DNA of 64,000 nucleotides from Chitinophagaceae bacterium (GTDB lineage Bacteria > Bacteroidota > Bacteroidia > Chitinophagales > Chitinophagaceae): assembly GCA_016787085.1 (NCBI GenBank), contig JAEUVJ010000050.1, forward strand, positions 62,001 to 126,000, given 5' to 3'. The notes beneath the pieces were generated by a model. The model saw only the letters and a list, made by a program, of their open reading frames with translations. It had not been told where the DNA came from and made no database searches. The translations under genes and the position numbers were made by a program. Numbering within the stretch: position 1 is the stretch's first letter; each line of letters opens with the position of its first letter. Below, in pieces: positions 7,497 through 17,357 of this stretch.

Positions 7497-10400
7497 ATGT
7501 CATGCGGTGATAAAAATTCATTGGTAAGAGAAGGCGCCAGCCGCCTGAACAGGGCGCTGGCTGCTTTGTCTTCCGGTTATGCCCGGGCAGATGAAAGGGA
7601 TACGGCCGACCTGCTTCTTTTTGCAAAGGAGTATGCCGCTTTACTGAATTATTATCCCCCAGACCAGGAGCCTCCTCTCAACTGGCAGCCACTGATGAAA
7701 ATGGATGTCAGTGTAACGCTGGCCGCACTGATGAAAACAGATACCCGGAACATTCTTCTCTACAAAAAGCTCTTGTACAAAAAGATCCTTGTTGCCACGG
7801 ATGACGAAGAAGCAAAAAAACAATTCACCTTCCTTTTCGATCTTATTTTTTCGCTGATACGTTTTATAGACGAACAAAGCAGCTTTGTGCCTGCGGATAT
7901 GCCTTATAAACCGGTTATAAGTACTTCCATCACCGGCAAGCTGCAGTATCCATTTTTACTGCTTGCCATGCTTTTTGCTGAATTCAAGACCTTAGGCTGG
8001 ACGAATAATACAATAACCGATACCGATAAAGAAGCCCCGGTGCCGGTAGAAACATCAAATAAATTCAACCAAAGCGATCTTATCCATAAAGCCGAATGGG
8101 GAATTGATCCCCCGGTGACTGTGCAGCATAACATCACCCTTCCGGCAGGACCGGTGAAAGAGAATATCACTTATATCATCCGGCATAATACGTTCAATGC
8201 TTTAGTTGACCAGTTGCTGAAAGGCATCACAGAGATCAAAACAACAGCCGCCGGTCATTTTGAACAAACCGTCCATGACTATCCCACGCATAGCCCCCAC
8301 TATGCCTTATTCCTTTCTTTTGTAAAACTATTCCGTATTGCACAGGAACACCTGAACAACTATACACAAAGGCATCTTGACCTGTATTATAAAGAAGTGC
8401 TGCAGTTGGCCAACAAAACGGCTGAGCCGGATACAGCGCACCTCGTTATGGAATTGCAAAAACCTGTTCAGCAACATTTATTAGACAAAGGAACATTATT
8501 CAAAGGAGGAAAAGACAGCACCGGTAAAGAAACGAGCTATTATCTTACTGACGACATCGTGCTGAACAAAACCAGCATCGCTGCTATTCACTCGCAGCAA
8601 TTGATGAATAATGGCCGCCGGTTGCTGGCCTTCCCGGTAGCGGCATCTGCTGACGGGCAGGGGGCGGAGATCAACACAGCCGATAAAAGCTGGTTTACTT
8701 TCGGAGACAGCAAAATAGGCGCCTTCGCCCAAACAGGTTTTGCCATTGCATCCAATATACTTTTTCTGAAAGAAGGAACAAGGACTATTACAGTTACAGT
8801 CATGTTAGGCGAACCTATAACAGAATCAGGCGATATTTCGCAATTCTCTTGTTTCTCTGTTTACCTGACCGGGGAAAAAGACTGGCATATCATCAGCAAT
8901 GTTTCTGCTACGCTAAATGATGAGGGTGACCAACTCATCTTCACCTGCCTGTTAGACGCCGACGCCCCGGCTATTATTCCTTTTTCTCCAAAAATTCACA
9001 AGGAGGAACGGGCTGTTGAACTGCCGCTGATGAAGATCATTCTTGAACAGGATAAAGAAGGCGCCATTCCTTATGACCTGGTCAGCCGTAAACAGGTCAG
9101 CTCAATAACGGTGCAGGTGGAAGTGACCAATGTAAAAGATCTGTCTTTGAGCCATGATGCCGGTAGTATTGACGCTTCCAAACCCTTCAAACCTTTTGGC
9201 GATTTCCCGGATGATGGCGCTTCCTTTTATATCGGCAGCAAAGAAGTTTTCCAGAAAGACCTGACGAATCTTCAACTGAATCCCGATTGGCAAAAAAACG
9301 GACAAGTATTTACTTCAGCGGGGTACCTGCACCAGGGGATATGGAATGAAACGATAAATGGCACTATTATTAATGATAACAAATTAGCCTTCTCCCCGGC
9401 AAATACATTTATAAAAAGCGGTAAAGATTTTGCTACCAACGAACCCCTGACTGCTACCACCAAAGAAGGTTTTTTACGGCTCCGGTTAGATAGCGCTGAA
9501 TTTTCGCTTTCTTCTTATATGAAAAAAATCCAGGGTCACCTGAACAGTATTTCAACAGAAGTAACGGATGATTTTAAGAAAACAAAGTTTATCTCAGATG
9601 AAGCTCCCCCGGTACCTGATGAAATTATTCTCGAAAGTTTCTCTTTAGATTACTCGGCCGCAGAAACTATTTCTTTTACTGGGGCCAATAAAACCGGCAG
9701 TTCATTTATTCATATCACGCCTTTCGGGTACAAGAACATAGCTGCAGATACTGCTGACACTATTACGCTGATCTCCGGAACAGATCATGAAGGTGAATTA
9801 TTTATTGGTTTGCACCAGGCTGCTCCCGGTCTTGTCATTACTATCCTGTTCCAGGTAGCAGAAGGCAGTTCCAATCCGCTGAAAGGTATGCAGACGCTGC
9901 AATGGTCTTATATGACAAAAGACAATAACTGGAAAAATTTTGAGAACCACTTTGTGATTGACGGCACAAAAAATTTAACCCAATCAGGAATTGTTACTCT
10001 TACGCTGCCTTCCGGTATCAGCAGCGAAGTGACCTTACTTCAAAAAGGTCTTCATTGGATAAAGGCCTCTGTCAATGAACATACCGATGCTGTTTGCAAA
10101 ATGATAGCGATAAAAACGCAGGCGGCCAAAGTCAAACTAGTACAGGACGAAACAAAACAAGCCGTATTCCGCGAACACCGCCCTTCCGGCTCCATATCCA
10201 AATTGGTCACCGGTGATGCCGCCATCAAAACCATCGGACAACCCTTTGATTCGCATGGAGGAAGGATCAAAGAACCGGATGAACATTTTTACCAGCGTGT
10301 AAGCGAACGCCTGCGGCATAAGCAGCGGGCCGTTTCGGTATGGGACTATGAACATATCATCCTGGAAAAGTTCCCGGAGATATTCAAAGTAAAATGTCTT

Positions 10401-10994
10401 AACCATACAGGCTTTTATGGTGACGAGGCAAACAGTAAATTTTGCGAGAACTATGCCGGCCATGTCACGCTTATCCCTGTTCCGCATTTGCATGAAAAAA
10501 CAAATATCCATCCGCTGCGTCCCTATACACCCATCGGTTTGCTCGGGAATATCAGAGAATATCTCAGCAGTATTATTTCACCTTTTGTAAAGCTACATGT
10601 AAAGAACCCGGCTTTTGAAGAAATTCAGTTGGACTTCAAAGTAAAGTTCCATGATAATATGGATGAATCCTTTTACAGCCAGTTGCTGAACACAGAAATA
10701 GAAAAATTCCTTTGCCCCTGGGCATGGAACACGGCAACGGAGATCAGTTTTGGAGGTAAAATAAGAAAATCGTCGCTGCTGAATTTTATTGAGGAACGGC
10801 CCTATGTTGATCATATCTCCTGCTTAAAGATGAACCATGTGATACTTCGTTCGGCAGAAATACATATCAAAGAGCTATCTGATATCGAAGTGGCAGAAGG
10901 TTCTACTTCCCGGTCGGTATTAGTTTCTTATTACAACGAAGAGAATGGTAAAAAGCATACGATCATCCCATCAGCTACCTGTGAATATCCATGA
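7497..10994 (+). CDS. Baseplate J-like wedge protein (Pvc11/Afp11-like)
   Basis: This 1165-aa protein is a large baseplate wedge component. The N-terminal half is divergent (FAKEYAALLNYY near residue 45; LFRIAQEHLNNYTQRHLDLYYKEVL near 280-305). The C-terminal quarter carries the recognisable baseplate-J signature starting near residue 920: GRIKEPDEHFYQRVSERLRHKQRAVSVWDYE, then an EKFPEIFKVKCLNH block and an RPYTPIGLLGNIREYL segment. There is no signal peptide. Its TGA stop overlaps the ATG of the next gene (ATGA), indicating coupling. The assignment is firm. Confidence 0.93.
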   Translation: MSCGDKNSLVREGASRLNRALAALSSGYARADERDTADLLLFAKEYAALLNYYPPDQEPPLNWQPLMKMDVSVTLAALMKTDTRNILLYKKLLYKKILVATDDEEAKKQFTFLFDLIFSLIRFIDEQSSFVPADMPYKPVISTSITGKLQYPFLLLAMLFAEFKTLGWTNNTITDTDKEAPVPVETSNKFNQSDLIHKAEWGIDPPVTVQHNITLPAGPVKENITYIIRHNTFNALVDQLLKGITEIKTTAAGHFEQTVHDYPTHSPHYALFLSFVKLFRIAQEHLNNYTQRHLDLYYKEVLQLANKTAEPDTAHLVMELQKPVQQHLLDKGTLFKGGKDSTGKETSYYLTDDIVLNKTSIAAIHSQQLMNNGRRLLAFPVAASADGQGAEINTADKSWFTFGDSKIGAFAQTGFAIASNILFLKEGTRTITVTVMLGEPITESGDISQFSCFSVYLTGEKDWHIISNVSATLNDEGDQLIFTCLLDADAPAIIPFSPKIHKEERAVELPLMKIILEQDKEGAIPYDLVSRKQVSSITVQVEVTNVKDLSLSHDAGSIDASKPFKPFGDFPDDGASFYIGSKEVFQKDLTNLQLNPDWQKNGQVFTSAGYLHQGIWNETINGTIINDNKLAFSPANTFIKSGKDFATNEPLTATTKEGFLRLRLDSAEFSLSSYMKKIQGHLNSISTEVTDDFKKTKFISDEAPPVPDEIILESFSLDYSAAETISFTGANKTGSSFIHITPFGYKNIAADTADTITLISGTDHEGELFIGLHQAAPGLVITILFQVAEGSSNPLKGMQTLQWSYMTKDNNWKNFENHFVIDGTKNLTQSGIVTLTLPSGISSEVTLLQKGLHWIKASVNEHTDAVCKMIAIKTQAAKVKLVQDETKQAVFREHRPSGSISKLVTGDAAIKTIGQPFDSHGGRIKEPDEHFYQRVSERLRHKQRAVSVWDYEHIILEKFPEIFKVKCLNHTGFYGDEANSKFCENYAGHVTLIPVPHLHEKTNIHPLRPYTPIGLLGNIREYLSSIISPFVKLHVKNPAFEEIQLDFKVKFHDNMDESFYSQLLNTEIEKFLCPWAWNTATEISFGGKIRKSSLLNFIEERPYVDHISCLKMNHVILRSAEIHIKELSDIEVAEGSTSRSVLVSYYNEENGKKHTIIPSATCEYP

Positions 10995-13900
10995 CTGCTA
11001 TCACGACCATAGCCAAAAAGCCCGTTCGTCTTCCTTCACAGGATTATGAAGGGCTTCGCAAAGAAGGCCTGAGGCATATTGAGGCTTTGTCCGGCAGTCT
11101 CTGGACGGATTATAATTCGCATGATCCCGGCATTACTATCCTGGAGGCGCTTTGTTACGCCATTACGGAGCTCGGTTACCGTTGTGGATTTGACATCAAA
11201 GACCTGGCTGTACCTGCCGGGTCAGCACCGGATACACAGGCCTTGTTTAGTGCCAAAACGATATTGACAACCCGGCCGCTTACTATTCCTGATTACCGGA
11301 AGCTCCTGATTGACATAAAAGGTGTTCACAATGCATGGCTGCTCGCTGATGATGTACAAGCAGGAAAAAAAGCCGTCAATGAAGTGCCGCTTTATGCAGA
11401 TTTCAAAACGGATGAACTTACAGAACAACCCACCCCTGTTCCCCTGTTCTTATCGGGTCTTTACCGGGTATTGCTCGATCTGGAGTACGACGATCTGTAC
11501 GGGGATATGAATACTGGCGATATTGTTTTACTCAATCCGGCTATCACCAATTTTGCTGCAGGCGAGTTCATGCTTTCATTTGAATTTCCTTCATTGGAAA
11601 ATGCAGACCTTGTCTTTGCTGCCAAAGCTGCAGAAACACCTTCGCATATTACAGGCACCACGGTCAGCCTCGTAAACACCCGGTGGCGGGCTAAGATAAC
11701 CCTTGATGATGCTTCATCCTTTCCATTTGACATCACTATACCCTTAAAACCGGCTGATAAAACAGTGGATGCCGGTGTCATCACAGAAGTATTACAATCT
11801 CCCTTTGTACATATTGTGTTTGATCAATACCTCCGGAAACTGGAGATGGCTGCCCGCATTATCAAAATCGCTGTAAAGAAACTGCAGGAGAACAGGAACC
11901 TCTGTGAAGATTTCCTGTCTGTAAAAACTATTCGGTCCGAAGAAATAAGTTTTTGTTTTGATACAGATGTGTTGCCTTCTGCTGATATAGAAAAGGTGCA
12001 GGCAGAGATATTCTTTGCCATAGAAAGCTACCTGAATCCACCGGTTCAGTTTAATTCATTACGTGAACTGTTAGATAAAAAGGTGCCGGTGGATGAAATA
12101 TTCAACGCCCCTGTTCTGGAACATGGTTTTATTGACAATAAGCAACTGCAGCAAACACAATTACGTACCGTGGTCAGAACATCAGATATCATTAACCTGC
12201 TCATGGATATTGAAGGAGTACTGGCCATCCGCAACTTTGTGATGACGAAATATGACGAAGATGGCAAAGCAGTGCCCGGTCATACAGGTATACCCTGGTG
12301 TATGCACATAACGCCCCTGCACAAACCTGTACTTTCGGCAGAGCGGTCCAAGATCATTCTTTTCAAAAACCAATTCCCCTTCCTGGCCCGCTATAATGAG
12401 GTAAGAGACACTCTCCTGCTGCTTCATGCACAAAGAGAAAGAGGTAAACTATCCGGTTCACAACAGGATCTTCCTTTTCCTTATGGCAACAAACGGGATA
12501 CAGAATCGTACTGGCCGGTGCAATACGATCTGCCGCAAACCTATGGAGTGGGTGAGAATGGATTACCGTCCGGAGCCACAGTACAACGTAAGGAACAGCA
12601 GCAACGATTGAAAGCCTACCTGATGTTCTACGAACAGCTATTGGCTGATTTCTTATCGCAACTGACCCATGCGCCTGCATTATTCTCGATTGCAGATATT
12701 ACGCATACGTATCATGCGCAATTTCTTGACGGCATAAAAGATATGGAATATGTATATCGAAAAGACGAAGACGAAGAAATAGTTTTACTGAAAGACATCA
12801 TTACCCATCCCGGTCCGGCTACAGAGGGCATCAGTGAATGGGAAAGACTCTATGAACCCCGCAGCCTGTTCGAAGACAGAAGAAACCGTTTCCTCGATCA
12901 CCTGCTGGCCCGCTTTGCCGAGTCGTTCAATGAGTATGCGCTGATGATGTACCAGGTGAACTATGAAGAAAGAACAGAAGAGAAGATAAACTTCAAAGAA
13001 TTAGTATTGGCCAAAACAGACACGCTGAAAAACTACCCCGCCATCAGCAGCGGACGTGCCGGGGCTTATAATTACTTTCCGCAAGATGAAGATTTCAATA
13101 TAGACAGTTCCCGGTTATGGGATACAAATAATGTGTCAGGGCTGGAAAGAAGGATATGCAAACTGACCGGCATTAAAGATGAAACGCGGCGCTTTCTTTA
13201 TTGCATCAGAAATATTGACATTACCTGCGAAGAAATAGAAGTAGAAGACCAGCTTAAATGCTTTCACAGTTTCCGGTTCGCCTCACCTAAGGGAATTGTT
13301 ATGCATAGTACCACGAAATACCCGCATAAAGCAGAGGCAGAAAAAGCCGTACTGAAAGTGATAGAACTTGGAAATAAGAAGGAAAATTACATCTACATAG
13401 CTGATCAAAAAAAATTAAGCCTGCAAGATGGAAACCAGCCATTGGCAGAAACAGAAAAACCGTTTGCCAATAAAGAAGAAGCGCTGCAGGCAGCCCGGGA
13501 ATTTGCCGGTGCTTTTTCCGCAGAATGTAATGACCCTGTTGGCCTGCACCTGCTGGAGCACATACTACTGAGGCCGAGACCTAAAATTGCAGACAAAAAA
13601 TTTGACCTGATGCAGGTATGCCTGCGCAACGGGGAATGCCCCTGTGACATGGACCCTTATACATTCAGGGCCTCGGTGATACTACCTTGCTGGCCCGGGC
13701 ATTTCGATAATATGTCATTCAGGGAATACTTTGAAAATAAGATCAGGGAAGAAGCGCCTGCACACATCATGCTTAAAATATGCTGGTTGAGCAATGACCT
13801 GATGCGTGACTTTGAAGTACGCTATAAGACATGGACAGAGGCGCTGGTTACTTATACAAAAGATAAAAATGAGGCTGCCCTGGCAGAGACATTCAGAAAG

Positions 13901-14044
13901 GCTAACAATGGCATGCTGGAAATACTTACACAATTGCATAGTGAGTATCCGAAAGCTACGCTGCACAATTGTGATGAAAGCAGGGACGGCAGCAACACCG
14001 TGATCCTTGGTAAAACAGTTTTAGGAACATTTAAAAATGAATGA
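10991..14044 (+). CDS. Pvc12/Afp12-like baseplate protein
   Basis: This 1017-aa protein pairs with the J-like protein in the eCIS wedge. The N-terminal motif SLWTDYNSHDPGITILEALCYAITELGYR near residues 36-64 is characteristic of Pvc12-type proteins. A helical middle (RLKAYLMFYEQLLADFLSQL near 537-556) and a C-terminal HLLEHILLRPRP block follow. Cysteines cluster near residues 875-890 (CLRNGECPCD) and could bind metal (inference). The start overlaps the previous stop by 4 nt, and its own stop overlaps the next start by 4 nt, so three large baseplate genes are translationally linked. Confidence 0.88.
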   Translation: MTAITTIAKKPVRLPSQDYEGLRKEGLRHIEALSGSLWTDYNSHDPGITILEALCYAITELGYRCGFDIKDLAVPAGSAPDTQALFSAKTILTTRPLTIPDYRKLLIDIKGVHNAWLLADDVQAGKKAVNEVPLYADFKTDELTEQPTPVPLFLSGLYRVLLDLEYDDLYGDMNTGDIVLLNPAITNFAAGEFMLSFEFPSLENADLVFAAKAAETPSHITGTTVSLVNTRWRAKITLDDASSFPFDITIPLKPADKTVDAGVITEVLQSPFVHIVFDQYLRKLEMAARIIKIAVKKLQENRNLCEDFLSVKTIRSEEISFCFDTDVLPSADIEKVQAEIFFAIESYLNPPVQFNSLRELLDKKVPVDEIFNAPVLEHGFIDNKQLQQTQLRTVVRTSDIINLLMDIEGVLAIRNFVMTKYDEDGKAVPGHTGIPWCMHITPLHKPVLSAERSKIILFKNQFPFLARYNEVRDTLLLLHAQRERGKLSGSQQDLPFPYGNKRDTESYWPVQYDLPQTYGVGENGLPSGATVQRKEQQQRLKAYLMFYEQLLADFLSQLTHAPALFSIADITHTYHAQFLDGIKDMEYVYRKDEDEEIVLLKDIITHPGPATEGISEWERLYEPRSLFEDRRNRFLDHLLARFAESFNEYALMMYQVNYEERTEEKINFKELVLAKTDTLKNYPAISSGRAGAYNYFPQDEDFNIDSSRLWDTNNVSGLERRICKLTGIKDETRRFLYCIRNIDITCEEIEVEDQLKCFHSFRFASPKGIVMHSTTKYPHKAEAEKAVLKVIELGNKKENYIYIADQKKLSLQDGNQPLAETEKPFANKEEALQAAREFAGAFSAECNDPVGLHLLEHILLRPRPKIADKKFDLMQVCLRNGECPCDMDPYTFRASVILPCWPGHFDNMSFREYFENKIREEAPAHIMLKICWLSNDLMRDFEVRYKTWTEALVTYTKDKNEAALAETFRKANNGMLEILTQLHSEYPKATLHNCDESRDGSNTVILGKTVLGTFKNE

Positions 14045-17000
14045 TTATGGGTATCGCTAACTCTTATCCTGTATTTGAAGCAGACCAGGTGCTGACCAAC
14101 AACCACCTGAACGAACTGCTCAATTATCTTGACCAGCAGGACCGCCTCACCCGCAGTAAGCTTATTGGGAGCGGCATCGTATGCGGGCTGGAAATAAAAA
14201 CCGGCAGCAATAGCCTCACCGTTTCAAAAGGATGCGCCATTACCTCCCAGGGTTATATGGTGATCCCGAAAGGCGAAGTGAAAAACAATTGCCACATCGT
14301 TTATACTCATTATGTGCCTTACACGGCTCCTGCCCGGCCGGATCATATCCATTTTATTCAGCAATGCGAAAAAGATATCCCTTTTGCGGTCCCTTTTTAT
14401 CGTGAGTTCTCCTCTAATGCCGGTCTTTTACGCCTGCTTTCGGAAAAAGAACTTCATGCAGAATTCGAAGCAAACGATGGGGTGAGGCCCATTTCCCCGG
14501 CTGTACTTGCTGACCATATCGTTGTACTTTTTTTAGAAGCGGAAGAACTCAACCTGAAGAACTGCGACACCAATGACTGCAACGATAAGGGCAGCCGGAT
14601 GGACTTTGATGTGAAAGCTTTATTGGTACACCGGAAGATCATGGATGCCATCATCAGCCAGGACAAGCGCCCCGCTCCCGTTCCGGGCAAGGCTCCCTTG
14701 CCTTTGCTGAAAAGGTATAATATACCATCGCAGCCGCTGACGTCTTCTTCAGCGGTTCTGCAGGCGTTCAGGAATATAGTAAGTGATACCCTGTTAGACG
14801 AAATAGGGACAGCGCTTCAATATAGCACTGCGCAATACGGCTACCTGCTGGAAAATGTACCGGCAACAATATTTAATGATGCAGCAACCAGGCTTAAAGA
14901 ACAAATGAAAAAAGCTATCAGCCTGAATCCTGCCTTTATCCAGTACATCTATGATTATATAGACGACCTGATCAAGGCCTGGCATGAATTCACGGCCAAA
15001 GCAGCGCATATCAGCAGCGAATGTTGCATGGAGGAAATGAAGTTCCCGCTGCACATCATGCTGGGAGAAGCTGATAAGAACACAACGGCGGCTTCATCCC
15101 TGTACAGGCAGCATTTTATTTATTCGCCGCTCTTTTACTCACAAAAAGAAAGTTTAGCTGAACTGCGTTCATTATTTACCCGGCTCAGGCTGATGATAGA
15201 TCAGTTCAATATCACCAATATTGAAGTATCGCCTAAGAAAATGCCGGTGGTGAAAATAACACCCAGCCGTCATGGGACAGCGTATTTATCCAAACGGTGC
15301 ATACCCTATTACTATAATGTGGGCAGCAAAAGTTTGCTGCACTATTTCTGGAGCTATGAAAAAACAAAAAAGGGGAATGAAAAATGGAACCATAGCTATA
15401 ATGCAGCCAACTACGGGGCGCCATCTCATATTATCAGCCCCCTGCCTTTCGATATTGAAGCGTATGACTTTTTCCGGATTGAAGGGCATATCGGCAAACA
15501 TATAAACGAGGCGCTGCCTGAGGTAAAAGAACTGCAGCAAAACCATAACCTTCCTTTTGAAGTGATAGCACTGAGCGCTGATTACATCGGTGCGCTGGTG
15601 AAAGGAGAAGAGCCGCAGTGTGTGATCCAGGACCTTGAATCGGATTACAGGGTATTGATCGCTGAGTTTATCTGCATGCTGCATGATGTGTATTGCAAAG
15701 CGGCGCAAACAAAATATGATCCTTCTGTTCCCCTGAAACCTTTTGTTGCAGTGATTAACAATCCGGGGATAGGAATAAGGACAACCGCAAGAGAAAGGGC
15801 TGCTGCCATTACAGAAAATAGTTTTCCCGCAGGGATCGCCTTATCTGTACTGCGGCCTGAAGAAGAAGAGGAAGAAAAGAAAATGCTGGCTTCGGTTCCG
15901 CAGTTCCGGGCGGAAGTATTGGAGAAACCTTTTATCGCTTCGATCATTACAGAATCACATTTTTTGAAAATATACAGGAAAGGGGATACGCTTCGGAAAC
16001 TATGCAAACCGGGGGCTAAAACAGTCGGCAGCGCTTACTTGTCCATGATGGCGGCCACAAGACCACAGTTCATTAATCCTGTTGCCATCAATAAAACACT
16101 GATGGGTACTTTCCTGCTAAACGGCTTCTTTGAACTGATTGACCGTGTAGAGAGCCTGTTTGAAATGCTAATGAACAATGAACTCGCTGAATTGGATATC
16201 AGAAAATTCAAAACAGCGTATGACCAGTATGAAACAACGGTAAAGAATATGTCGGACAGGTTAGTAAGGTTAGGGATTAATCCGATGGTATTCCTGAATA
16301 CCTGTTTTGCTGAAAAATTAGAGGCGCTGAAAAGCGAATATAACAGGCGAACGGCCCAATATAAACTGGCGAAGAATTTCAGCCAGTACTTCAGCCAGCA
16401 TGGAGGCGTTGAGCATAAAGCCGGCGTACCGAAAGGGGGCACTTTTATATTGGTGTATCATGAAGAAAGAAAAGGGCGTATCCCGCTAAAAGAAACGATC
16501 TTTTCCAACAAAGCGATCGCCGGTCTGGTATTAAAACAGGCGCCGGGGCTGTTAGAGAAAGCAACATCAGCCACTGAACTGGAACTAAAAACACAGGATC
16601 TCCAGTTGGCTTTATCCGCCAAAAGTCCTGAGCTTTCTTTTCAACTCATGAACATTACAGACAAGTTTACCGAGGACTGCAATACTCTGACGGCTATTCA
16701 AAAAAGGAATCTGAAGGCGATGGCCAGGGTACAGATCGCTAATCCCGGTCTGAAAATAACAGATGGCATTGTGATCGCTGACTTTTATATACCGTATATC
16801 TGCTGCAGCGATTGCCCGCCGGTATCGTATGTTCTACCCATTCGTACCGTCACTCCGTCTATTTCAATAGAAAAAACGGAGTTCTGTAATAAGGATAAAA
16901 ATAAGTATGAGATAACTGTTCAGCCACTTGGCGGTAAACTGACCATTGGTACGGAAGAAATAAAACCTGCGGATGATGGCGCTTACTATTTTGAGCCGGC

Positions 17001-17355
17001 TAAGAGAGAACCTAAAGAAAAGTATGAACTGGCTTATACGATAGCTGATAAAACGGCTAAGGTCAATATCAGGGTAGCTGCTGCTTTTACTATTGAGTTT
17101 GTTGAACCAAGAACAAATGATCCGCAGCCACAGGATGTACGGTTCAGGATAAAAGTAACACCTGCTGCCAGAGGCCTTGTGTTTGTTTGGAATTTTGGAG
17201 ATGGCAGTTCCATAATCACGGGCGCAGAAACAACTGTTCCGCATAGCTTCCCGGCATTGGGTAATACGCAGGCCTATCTTGTAAAAGTAGCCGTGAAAGA
17301 CAGTCCCTGTGAAGGCGCCGGTAAAACAGTTACTATAAAGGCAGCAATTGGATAA
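14041..17355 (+). CDS. Large eCIS baseplate/fibre-like protein with C-terminal PKD-like domain
   Basis: This 1104-aa protein belongs to a type common in Bacteroidota eCIS loci but of uncertain role. Its N-terminus (GIANSYPVFEADQVLTNNHLN, then GSGIVCGLEI) resembles baseplate-attached fibre or wedge proteins. The middle is long and helical (residues about 660-900). The last 75 residues contain a PKD-like Ig fold with the hallmark VFVWNFGDGSSI. PKD domains usually sit on surface proteins and bind other proteins or glycans, so an outward-facing, target-binding or plug role is plausible (inference). ATG 14047 is an alternative start two codons later. It overlaps the upstream gene by 4 nt. Confidence 0.75.
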   Translation: MIMGIANSYPVFEADQVLTNNHLNELLNYLDQQDRLTRSKLIGSGIVCGLEIKTGSNSLTVSKGCAITSQGYMVIPKGEVKNNCHIVYTHYVPYTAPARPDHIHFIQQCEKDIPFAVPFYREFSSNAGLLRLLSEKELHAEFEANDGVRPISPAVLADHIVVLFLEAEELNLKNCDTNDCNDKGSRMDFDVKALLVHRKIMDAIISQDKRPAPVPGKAPLPLLKRYNIPSQPLTSSSAVLQAFRNIVSDTLLDEIGTALQYSTAQYGYLLENVPATIFNDAATRLKEQMKKAISLNPAFIQYIYDYIDDLIKAWHEFTAKAAHISSECCMEEMKFPLHIMLGEADKNTTAASSLYRQHFIYSPLFYSQKESLAELRSLFTRLRLMIDQFNITNIEVSPKKMPVVKITPSRHGTAYLSKRCIPYYYNVGSKSLLHYFWSYEKTKKGNEKWNHSYNAANYGAPSHIISPLPFDIEAYDFFRIEGHIGKHINEALPEVKELQQNHNLPFEVIALSADYIGALVKGEEPQCVIQDLESDYRVLIAEFICMLHDVYCKAAQTKYDPSVPLKPFVAVINNPGIGIRTTARERAAAITENSFPAGIALSVLRPEEEEEEKKMLASVPQFRAEVLEKPFIASIITESHFLKIYRKGDTLRKLCKPGAKTVGSAYLSMMAATRPQFINPVAINKTLMGTFLLNGFFELIDRVESLFEMLMNNELAELDIRKFKTAYDQYETTVKNMSDRLVRLGINPMVFLNTCFAEKLEALKSEYNRRTAQYKLAKNFSQYFSQHGGVEHKAGVPKGGTFILVYHEERKGRIPLKETIFSNKAIAGLVLKQAPGLLEKATSATELELKTQDLQLALSAKSPELSFQLMNITDKFTEDCNTLTAIQKRNLKAMARVQIANPGLKITDGIVIADFYIPYICCSDCPPVSYVLPIRTVTPSISIEKTEFCNKDKNKYEITVQPLGGKLTIGTEEIKPADDGAYYFEPAKREPKEKYELAYTIADKTAKVNIRVAAAFTIEFVEPRTNDPQPQDVRFRIKVTPAARGLVFVWNFGDGSSIITGAETTVPHSFPALGNTQAYLVKVAVKDSPCEGAGKTVTIKAAIG

Positions 17356-17357
17356 TC

